From Elusimicrobiota bacterium (GTDB lineage: Bacteria > Elusimicrobiota > Elusimicrobia > FEN-1173): DNA of 7,561 nucleotides. The DNA lies in assembly GCA_003158755.1 (NCBI GenBank), contig PMLF01000059.1:245-7805 (forward strand), given 5' to 3'. The position numbers were made by a program, and so were the translations under genes. Position 1 is the first letter of the stretch, and the number at the start of each line of letters is the position of its first letter. The notes under the pieces were generated by a model. That model did not search any database. It saw only the letters and a program-made list of their open reading frames with translations, and was not told where the DNA came from. This document shows positions 1 to 5,556 of this stretch, in pieces.

Positions 1-35
1 AGCGGCCCGGGCCGCCGCGTGGGACCGACTTTCAT
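1..35 (-). CDS. Possible 5' end of a further operon gene (partial)
   Basis: An ATG at 35-33 opens a frame that reads MKVGPTRRPGP and then leaves the window. It starts six bases after the stop of the GT4 gene on the same strand, which fits the tight spacing of the operon. Only 11 codons are visible, so no function can be given; another glycan gene is a guess from context. The G-run just before the ATG is too close to be a standard ribosome binding site, so the true start could differ. Confidence 0.35.
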   Translation of the reverse strand, partial: MKVGPTRRPGP

Positions 36-41
36 CCCCCG

Positions 42-1193
42 TCACGAATCCGCTCCGAACGCCTTCAACGTGGCGGCCGCCACCGCACGATGCGTGTAAT
101 TCCGCAAAGCGAAATCGCGCCCCTCCCGCCCCAACCGCGCGCGCTCCGACGGAGAAACGAGGAGGGAGCGGAGGGCCTCCCGCAACTCGGCCACGTTCCT
201 TTCCCGGAAAACCACTCCCCCCGGCCCCATCACGTCCGGGATCGCCCCCGAGGAGGAACCCACGCACGGCACCCCGGCCATCATGGCCTGCGCCAACGTC
301 AGTCCGAACTGCTCGATCCACCTTGGCGTCCCATAGGAAGGGAGGACGAAAATATCCAACACCTTCATCAGCCCTGGGATCTCCCGATGCGATACCGGCG
401 GCTCCAACCGAAGCCGGTCGCCGAACAACGGCTTCCACTTCGTCTCCAGTTCTCGGCTCAGGGGCCCCGCGCCGACGACGACCATTTTCCAAGGCACGCC
501 GTTGATCCCCGACAACGCCTCCATCAAATCCACCAACCCCTTTTCCGGCACCAAACGGCCGAAAAATCCGATCAGCGGAGCGGAATCTCCGCCCTTCCAT
601 CGGGAGAGAATCTCGCGAGGAGCCTCTCCCTCGTAGTCCGCCGGATCCAATCCAATCTGAGGGACGACGCAGGTCCTGCCGCGAAATCCTTTGGCTTCCC
701 GCAAGAGGCGTTCCCCTTCCCGGTTGCCGCTGATGACCAGGTCGGACCGCGAGAAGCCGTAGCGCGTCAAGAACCGTTTGATCGGACCGAACGGGAAACG
801 GGGCGAACGGTTCAAGTTGTCCCAGATAAAAAAACTGAGACGAGCCCGCGGACAAAGCATCCTCGCCAGGAATACCGTTTCGGCTCCGATGAGAGAATGA
901 GGGTCCTCCTCGATGTGGATCCGATCCGGTTTAAACTTCCTCAAAAGGGTCCCGAACGAAAAGGGGTCCAGGAAATAGGTCATGTTCGTCCGTTCCAGGA
1001 ACGAACGCACCACGTGATACTCCCCTTCCGAAAATCCCTCGCTCCGGCGGGGACGATAGGTCGTAAAAACGTGGGCCATCCGCCGGGGTACCACAAGGCC
1101 GATGCGCAGTTCGGGCGAAAGGAATTTCATGGCCTCGTACTTTTTCTGGGCGAAGGGATTCAGGTAGGTGTGGCCGACGACGAGCAATTTCAA
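42..1193 (-). CDS. Family 4 (GT-B) glycosyltransferase
   Basis: A 383-residue cytoplasmic glycosyltransferase that probably moves a sugar from a nucleotide donor onto a growing surface glycan; donor and acceptor are unknown. The N-terminal half is divergent, with an early Rossmann strand (KLLVVGHTY, 2-10). The C-terminal half is typical GT4: GFFGRLVPEKG (209-219) with the phosphate-binding R213 and K218, MVVVGAGPL (237-245), and EQFGLTLAQAMMAGVP (294-309), followed by SSSGAIPDV. The EX7E motif is altered: E294 is present but the second Glu is Gln302. I chose the TTG at 1193 because the open frame further upstream is only the out-of-frame reading of the dehydratase gene, the protein then begins at the first beta strand, and AAGGAA lies just upstream. 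The TTG overlaps the dehydratase stop as TTGA, so translation is probably coupled. Family assignment is secure; the substrate is not. Confidence 0.9.
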   Translation of the reverse strand: MKLLVVGHTYLNPFAQKKYEAMKFLSPELRIGLVVPRRMAHVFTTYRPRRSEGFSEGEYHVVRSFLERTNMTYFLDPFSFGTLLRKFKPDRIHIEEDPHSLIGAETVFLARMLCPRARLSFFIWDNLNRSPRFPFGPIKRFLTRYGFSRSDLVISGNREGERLLREAKGFRGRTCVVPQIGLDPADYEGEAPREILSRWKGGDSAPLIGFFGRLVPEKGLVDLMEALSGINGVPWKMVVVGAGPLSRELETKWKPLFGDRLRLEPPVSHREIPGLMKVLDIFVLPSYGTPRWIEQFGLTLAQAMMAGVPCVGSSSGAIPDVMGPGGVVFRERNVAELREALRSLLVSPSERARLGREGRDFALRNYTHRAVAAATLKAFGADS

Positions 1194-2167
1194 CGGGTTT
1201 CCTTCATGCCCGGGTCCATTCGTTCCGCCGCGGCCATCAGGCGGACGACTTCCTCCATCCGGGTTTGGGCCCGCCAGCCCAGGAATCGCTCCGCTTTGGA
1301 CGGATCGCCCCGGCTGGAGAGGATGTCCGAGGGCCGGAAAAGGTCCGCGCTGGATGAAACGTGCTGTTTCCAATCCAACCCCAAGGACGAGAAGGCCGCG
1401 GCGACGAAATCCTCCAGGGTCCGGGTCTCGCCCGTGGCGACAACAAAGTCTTCGGGCGCGTCCTGTTGGAGCATCCGCCACATGGCGTCCACGTACTCCG
1501 GGGCCCAGCCCCAATCCCGCGCGACCTTCACGTTCCCGAGGACGAGTTTCTCCTTCGATCCCGCGGCGATGCGCGCGGCGGCCGCGACGATTTTTCGGGT
1601 GACGAACCGCTCAGGCCGGAGCGGCGATTCGTGGTTGAAAAGGATCCCTGAGCAGGCGAAGAGGTTGTACGCCTCCCGGTAATTGGCCACCTCCCAAAAC
1701 GCCGCCGCCTTGGCGACGGCGTAGGGGCTGCGGGGGCTGAACAACGTCTTCTCGTCGGCGGGATGGTCACCCGTCTGTCCGAAGCATTCCCCCGAGCAGG
1801 CGTTGTAGAACCGGATGGGTTTTTTCAGGAACCGTAACGCTTCCAGGAGGTACAGGGTGCCGACGACGTTGCTCTCCAAGGTCTCCACGGGCTGCTGAAA
1901 AGAAAGCCCGACGGAGGATTGCCCGGCCAGGTTGTACACCTCGTCGGGTTGGACGGCGTCGAACACCTGGAGCACGCTCCGAAAATCAATGAGCGACATG
2001 GACCACGAGCGCACCCGTTCACGGAGGCCCAACGCCGCCAAACCGTCGAACGATGTCCGGTGGGCGTCCCGGGAGGTCCCGTGGACCTCGTATCCCTTCT
2101 CCAACAACAGCCGGGAGAGGTAGGCCCCGTCCTGTCCGGAAACCCCGCAAATCAAGGCTTTTTTCAT
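1190..2167 (-). CDS. gmd: GDP-mannose 4,6-dehydratase family protein (SDR)
   Basis: A 325-residue cytoplasmic extended short-chain dehydrogenase. The family converts GDP-mannose (in some members GDP-manno-heptose) to the 4-keto-6-deoxy sugar using bound NADP. The sequence shows the nucleotide-binding loop GVSGQDGAYL (8-17), the Y149-xxx-K153 pair in SPYAVAK, and strong Gmd hallmarks: GILFNHESP (174-182) followed by RFVTRKI, LGNVKVARDWGWAPEYVDAMW (from 210), and FRPSDI plus RGDPSKAERFLGW (277-298). The usual [ST]-[ST]-S-E active-site stretch reads ACSGE, with S125 and E127 in the Thr and Glu positions. The ATG at 2167 has AGAAGG a few bases upstream and gives the normal family N-terminus; the frame stays open upstream only because it reads through a palindromic element. 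It follows an RfbC-like epimerase and overlaps the GT4 gene. Length is near the short end of the family. A GDP-heptose rather than GDP-mannose substrate is possible. Confidence 0.9.
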   Translation of the reverse strand: MKKALICGVSGQDGAYLSRLLLEKGYEVHGTSRDAHRTSFDGLAALGLRERVRSWSMSLIDFRSVLQVFDAVQPDEVYNLAGQSSVGLSFQQPVETLESNVVGTLYLLEALRFLKKPIRFYNACSGECFGQTGDHPADEKTLFSPRSPYAVAKAAAFWEVANYREAYNLFACSGILFNHESPLRPERFVTRKIVAAAARIAAGSKEKLVLGNVKVARDWGWAPEYVDAMWRMLQQDAPEDFVVATGETRTLEDFVAAAFSSLGLDWKQHVSSSADLFRPSDILSSRGDPSKAERFLGWRAQTRMEEVVRLMAAAERMDPGMKETR

Positions 2168-2188
2168 CTCACGCCTTCTCGACGGTAA

Positions 2189-2349
2189 GGACCTGTCAAT
2201 GAATAACCTTGCCAATTTTGCCGAGAGGATTTTGGCCATGGGCGAGGCGCGACGAGGGCGCATATCCGACGGATATGTAACCGAGGAGCAACGAAGTTCA
2301 TGGGCAAAAGCCTCCGGCCAAATTGACAAGGTTATTCATTGACAGGACC
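2189..2349. mobile_element. MITE-like palindromic element with 5-bp flanking repeats
   Basis: The core 2194-2344 (151 bp) begins TGTCAATGAATAACCTTG and ends with its exact reverse complement. The outer ~45 bases of each arm pair with few mismatches and one single-base gap; about 20 bases per arm are then unpaired, and the middle is a perfect 8-bp palindrome, CATATCCG-A-CGGATATG (2261-2277), centred exactly on the element midpoint 2269. GGACC lies directly outside each end (2189-2193 and 2345-2349), as a 5-bp target duplication would. No transposase frame fits inside, so any movement would need help from elsewhere. GGACC is itself nearly palindromic, so the exact ends are uncertain by a few bases. 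It sits between the epimerase and dehydratase genes and would form a large hairpin in their mRNA. Copy number cannot be judged from this window. Confidence 0.75.
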
Positions 2350-2971
2350 TAATATGGTCGGATCGCGGATCGGACAACCAAGCCGACAGCGACGGGGCCT
2401 GACGATCTTTCTCGGACAAGAGGGGCCGTCCATCTAATATTCCCCGGACGGCCTTCCGGGCCGGTTCGGCACACAGGGACCAGTCCAAGTCCGCCGACAA
2501 CGGGGATATTCCGCTTTCGCCTCCGGCGTTCCAGGAGGAGGTGCAAAGGTATTCGATCGTCGTGTCCTCTAAAAACACCACCCCGTGGGCGAACCCGGGG
2601 GGCAGCCAGATCCATTCGCCCTCGGCGTCGCCGTTGCGCCGGGGCATGTCGCGGACCACGATCTTTCCCAGGGTCGGCGAGGCTTTCCGGATGTCCAGGG
2701 CCAAGTCGATCATGCGTCCCTGAACGGTGCGGACCAACTTTCCTTGGGGAGGATCCCACTGGAAATGCAGCCCCCGCACGACGCCCTTCCGGGAAAAGCT
2801 TTCGTTCATCTGCACGAAGCGGACGCCTTTGAGCGCCTCCAGGCCGGGCGCGGCGTCGAAGTCCCCCCCGCGGTACGGCTCCGTGAAATAGCCGCGGTCG
2901 TCGGAAAACCGGGCGAAACGGACGACGAGGACGTCGGGAACGGCGAGGGGCTCTACGGCGAGGATCTTCAA
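2336..2971 (-). CDS. rfbC: dTDP-4-dehydrorhamnose 3,5-epimerase family protein (RmlC-like cupin)
   Basis: A 211-residue cupin sugar epimerase; the family inverts C3 and/or C5 of 4-keto-6-deoxy nucleotide sugars. Visible motifs are SDDRGYF (23-29), VRGLHFQ with the base His69 (65-71), PPQGKLVR (74-81), ALDIR (91-95), PPGFAHG (124-130) and LSEKDRQAPSL (185-195). The YKTTDYY-type stretch that carries the acid Tyr reads YLCTSSW (141-147), so that Tyr appears missing. TTG at 2971 is chosen because it gives the usual N-terminus and overlaps the preceding stop as TTGA; an in-frame TTG at 2983 is the alternative. The last residues and stop come from the inverted repeat of the element at 2194-2344. 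With a Gmd-like gene next to it, the substrate may be a GDP-linked sugar rather than dTDP-linked. Fold assignment is sure; reaction specificity is not, so the symbol is a family label. Confidence 0.85.
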   Translation of the reverse strand: MKILAVEPLAVPDVLVVRFARFSDDRGYFTEPYRGGDFDAAPGLEALKGVRFVQMNESFSRKGVVRGLHFQWDPPQGKLVRTVQGRMIDLALDIRKASPTLGKIVVRDMPRRNGDAEGEWIWLPPGFAHGVVFLEDTTIEYLCTSSWNAGGESGISPLSADLDWSLCAEPARKAVRGILDGRPLLSEKDRQAPSLSAWLSDPRSDHIRSCQ

Positions 2972-3681
2972 GACTTCCCCCAATATTTCAGGACGCAGTA
3001 CATCGCCCGCACGCCGTCCTTCCAGCCGATCTTCTTGCCTTCCTCGTAGCTGCGTCCGGAATAGGAGATCCCCACCTCGTAGACGCGGCAGTGCCGGGCC
3101 GCCACTTTGGCGGTGATCTCCGGCTCGAACCCGAAGCGATTCTCCTCGATGGGGATCGACTGGATGACGTCCCGGCGGAAAAGCTTATAACAGGTTTCCA
3201 TGTCCGTGAGATTCAGGTTCGTGAACATGTTGGAGAGGAGCGTGAGCATCCGGTTCCCGACGTAATGCCAAAAATAATGGACCCGGTGGGGGCCGCTTCC
3301 GGCGAATCGGGACCCATAAACGACGTCCGCTTTTCCTTCGAGGATGGGCTGAAGGAGGCGGGGCACTTCGCGGGGGTCGTACTCGAGGTCAGCGTCTTGG
3401 ACGATGACGAAGTCCCCCGTGGCCGCGGCGAAACCGGTCCGCAGGGCCGCGCCCTTGCCCTGGTTCCGGTCATGGAACAGGACTTTGTCCACCCGGGGGA
3501 GGATCTTGGTCCGGAGGATTTCCCGGGTCCCGTCGGTCGACCCGTCGTCCACCACGACCACCTCCCGGGGGAACGGAACCGCCTGGATCGCCTCCACGAT
3601 CTTTTCGATGGTCTCCCGCTCGTTGTAGCAGGGGACTACGAAGGTCACCTTCCAACTCCCCGGGGCCGCCGTCGTCGACAT
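2968..3681 (-). CDS. Family 2 glycosyltransferase, dolichol-phosphate-mannose-synthase-like
   Basis: A 237-residue GT-A enzyme with no obvious membrane segment. Its nearest recognisable relatives transfer a hexose from a nucleotide sugar to a polyprenyl phosphate at the cytoplasmic face of the membrane. The domain begins VTFVVPCYNE (12-21). It carries VVVVDDGSTDGT (41-52), NQGKGAALRTGF (73-84), the metal-binding QDADLEYDP (95-103), YGSRF (122-126), TDMETCYKLFRR (159-170) and the tail YSGRSYEEGKKIGWKDG (207-223), all typical of this subfamily. The ATG at 3681 has GGAGG five bases upstream. Its first ~210 bases are also read in another frame by the upstream M48 gene. The stop overlaps the start of the epimerase gene as TTGA. 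It may start or extend the glycan whose sugars the neighbouring genes make; the actual sugar is unknown. Confidence 0.9.
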   Translation of the reverse strand: MSTTAAPGSWKVTFVVPCYNERETIEKIVEAIQAVPFPREVVVVDDGSTDGTREILRTKILPRVDKVLFHDRNQGKGAALRTGFAAATGDFVIVQDADLEYDPREVPRLLQPILEGKADVVYGSRFAGSGPHRVHYFWHYVGNRMLTLLSNMFTNLNLTDMETCYKLFRRDVIQSIPIEENRFGFEPEITAKVAARHCRVYEVGISYSGRSYEEGKKIGWKDGVRAMYCVLKYWGKS

Positions 3682-5092
3682 TGGTTCCTCCGTCCGCCAG
3701 ATTGAACGACCGCATGATCCCCTCGAAGGGGAGCAGGAAATCTTCGAACTTGTCCGGCGGCGAACCGCAGACCACCGCGTATCCCCTCTTCGCCCGCGTC
3801 ACGAATAGAACCCTAAGTTGATAGCCATCCCCCATGGGCCCCTCGCCGGCGTAAGAACCCAGGAATACGTAACCGACCGGATACAACTGCTCGCGGCCGG
3901 ACAAAAGCTTCCACCGCCGTTCCAAGGCGAGGCCCCGGGCGAACTCCTCCGCCCGCATGGGGACCGCCAGGCGCTTGCGCCGAAGTTCACCCCACGCGCC
4001 GTTGGTGGGGGCGCGGAAACCGGCCAGGACTTGTTGGTTGTGGACTTCCCATACCCAGCCCGGAGGAATCTCCATCGAGGCGCCGGACCCGGGATGAGTG
4101 AAACGCCGTCCCTCCACCCGGCCGAGCCCCTGGGGGGCCATGAGGGAGAGCCGTTTTTCCATATCGGCGTACTCCCCCGCCGTTTCGGACGTGGGCCGGG
4201 GGAATTCCTCCATGCGGTCCAAATATTCCTTCGCCAGGGCGATGCGCGTTTCCGTCGGCGGGTGAGAAAGCAAGTAGGGCTCCCACGCTTCGATGCCGGC
4301 TTGGGATTCCAGATCCTTCAAATGCTGGAAAAAGGTCAGGGCCGCCCGGGCGTCGTAACCGGCGGAGAGGGCATAGCGCAACCCCAGGCGATCGGCCTGA
4401 ACCTCGTTGTCCCGGCTGTACCCCAAAAGATAAAGGTCGCTGAAGAGGCTCGCCGTCTGCATCATGGCGACGGCGGCCTCCGGCCCGGCGGTGACGCCCG
4501 CCGCGACGGTTCCCAAGAGGGTCAGGATGCCCGCGCCCATCTGCTTTTGGATCATGGTCACGCCGTGCATGGCGCAGACGTGGCCGGTCTCGTGACCCAG
4601 GACGATCGCCAGCTCCGCCTCGTTGGACACCCGCTGGAGGAGTCCCCTCGTCACGAAGATGTATCCCCCGGGGGCCGCGAACGCGTTCACCACGTCCGAG
4701 TTGAGGATGGTATACACGTAGTCGAGCCGGGGCCGGTCGCTCACCGCGGCCAGTTTTTGGCCGATGCGGTTCACGTAGGCCCGGAGAACGGGATCGTCGA
4801 CCTCCCCGTATTCCTTCACCAGTTCCGTCCGGGTCTCGGCCCCGATCGCCCGCTCGGACGCCTCCGAGATCAGCCGCGTCTGCCGTTTCTGGGTGACGGG
4901 GTTCCGCAAACAGCCGGACAAAAGAATGAGACAAACTGCGAATCCCCAAATCTTCGGACCTTTGCCGTCATACCGGCGAAAGCCGGTATCCAGGGTTTGA
5001 GATGGCTTCTTAAAAACAGTCTTACTTCCTGGACCCCGGCTTTCGCCGGGGTGACGGGCAAAACCGGATGAAACCCCAATCAATGTCCCCAT
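3470..5092 (-). CDS. M48 family metalloprotease lipoprotein with run-on C-terminus
   Basis: A zinc endopeptidase, probably periplasmic and lipid-anchored, of the type involved in outer-membrane protein quality control (BepA/YfgC-like catalytic domain). From an ATG at 5092 it has 540 residues: a segment derived from a palindromic repeat (about 11-45), a hydrophobic stretch with lipobox LLSGC (Cys61), the catalytic HETGH (167-171), the third zinc ligand Glu230 in RDNEVQADRLG, HPPTETRI (277-284), and a C-terminal domain to about residue 465 (GIMRSFNLADGG). The remaining ~70 residues are Gly/Pro/Arg/Asp-rich and coincide with another frame of the GT2 gene, so they are probably not native sequence. 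The start is uncertain: no ATG, GTG or TTG lies in frame between the repeat and the lipobox segment, and ATG 5092 or TTG 5098 are the nearest upstream choices. It follows the MauE-like gene by under 20 bases. Function in the glycan operon is unknown. Confidence 0.8.
   Translation of the reverse strand: MGTLIGVSSGFARHPGESRGPGSKTVFKKPSQTLDTGFRRYDGKGPKIWGFAVCLILLSGCLRNPVTQKRQTRLISEASERAIGAETRTELVKEYGEVDDPVLRAYVNRIGQKLAAVSDRPRLDYVYTILNSDVVNAFAAPGGYIFVTRGLLQRVSNEAELAIVLGHETGHVCAMHGVTMIQKQMGAGILTLLGTVAAGVTAGPEAAVAMMQTASLFSDLYLLGYSRDNEVQADRLGLRYALSAGYDARAALTFFQHLKDLESQAGIEAWEPYLLSHPPTETRIALAKEYLDRMEEFPRPTSETAGEYADMEKRLSLMAPQGLGRVEGRRFTHPGSGASMEIPPGWVWEVHNQQVLAGFRAPTNGAWGELRRKRLAVPMRAEEFARGLALERRWKLLSGREQLYPVGYVFLGSYAGEGPMGDGYQLRVLFVTRAKRGYAVVCGSPPDKFEDFLLPFEGIMRSFNLADGGTNVDDGGPGELEGDLRSPLLQRAGDHRKDRGGDPGGSVPPGGGRGGRRVDRRDPGNPPDQDPPPGGQSPVP
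4961..5062. repeat. Palindromic dispersed repeat of the CGGCGAAAGCCGG family
   Basis: Two inverted arms, about 4961-4994 and 5028-5062, share GTCA-nn-CCGGCGAAAGCCGG-nn-TCCAGG and are separated by ~35 bases containing CTTCTTAAAAACAGTCTTAC. Each arm also contains its own smaller palindrome around GCGAAAGC. This is a very widespread intergenic repeat family, known for spurious translations such as IPAKAGIQ and PAFAGVT on one strand and GFRRYDG on the other. GGT lies directly outside each end on the minus strand (5065-5063 and 4960-4958), which could be a 3-bp duplication. It falls inside the open frame of the M48 gene and adds 34 codons plus one from the duplicated GGT, with no stop. Confidence 0.8.
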
Positions 5093-5109
5093 CCCCAATT
5101 TTCCGTTCC

Positions 5110-5556
5110 TCACTTCAACCTTCGGTCCAAACTGAAAATCCGTTCCCGATCCGAAACCACCGCCCATAGGAAAAGAAGCATGAAGCTGTCCGTCGCCAGC
5201 GTCCAGGCCGGAGAAAAAATCCAGGCCCCGCCGAAACAACCGCAGGATTCCAGGGAAATCCCCCGAAGGAACGCCGCGCTCAAGGACGCGACGAACGCCC
5301 CGTACAAGAGAGCCGCCATCGGCGCCGTCCACCTCAACCAGAGCCCGGCGATCAAATACAGGCCCGTGAGGTATTCCGCCCAGGGCACGACCCGCGCGAT
5401 GGGAAGCAGAAGATCGGGAGGGAAAAAACGATAGGCTTCCAGGGCCGCCGCGAACTCTTCCGCCGGCGCGCGCAGTTTGAGAAACCCCCCCGCGACCAAA
5501 ATTCCCCCGGCCAGGAGCCGTCCCGCGACCGGTATCCAGGCGAGCCGCCGAGTCAT
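5110..5556 (-). CDS. MauE/DoxX-like integral membrane protein
   Basis: A 148-residue polytopic inner-membrane protein of the MauE/DoxX-like group, which typically accompanies periplasmic thiol-disulfide proteins. About four hydrophobic segments are visible: roughly 8-27, 57-75, 78-97 and 117-135. The key motif is SCGCFGG (104-110), with C105 and C107 the only cysteines; a CGCFG motif is a hallmark of MauE-type proteins, suggesting a redox-active pair. The ATG at 5556 overlaps the stop of the DsbA-like gene as ATGA, so the two are likely translationally coupled and work together; GGGAAG lies upstream. A much longer open frame exists on this strand, but its upstream part is an out-of-frame reading of the DsbA-like gene. 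Family assignment is good. The idea that it recycles or partners the DsbA-like protein is inference from pairing. Confidence 0.82.
   Translation of the reverse strand: MTRRLAWIPVAGRLLAGGILVAGGFLKLRAPAEEFAAALEAYRFFPPDLLLPIARVVPWAEYLTGLYLIAGLWLRWTAPMAALLYGAFVASLSAAFLRGISLESCGCFGGAWIFSPAWTLATDSFMLLFLWAVVSDRERIFSLDRRLK

Noticed and set aside
1194..1514. N-terminal extension of the GT4 frame
   Set aside because: It is an out-of-frame reading of the dehydratase C-terminus and lacks any domain; the TTG at 1193 gives the normal first strand.
90..1682. 530-codon plus-strand open frame opposite the GT4 and dehydratase genes
   Set aside because: It is antisense to two genes with clear family motifs, shows no recognisable domain, and is a usual by-product of high GC content.
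3987..4949. 320-codon minus-strand frame inside the M48 gene
   Set aside because: Out-of-frame Arg/Gly/Pro-rich reading; the catalytic HETGH motif is in the other frame.
4961..5062. CRISPR-like repeat-spacer unit
   Set aside because: The two arms are inverted, not direct, copies and there are only two, so this is a palindromic repeat.
3818..5071. 417-codon plus-strand open frame opposite the M48 gene
   Set aside because: Antisense shadow of the M48 gene; its end is the known spurious translation of the palindromic repeat (VIPAKAGIQ, PAFAGVT).
5093..5332. Upstream extension of the M48 frame to 5332
   Set aside because: It lies in another frame of the MauE-like gene, so it is an overlap artefact rather than protein sequence.
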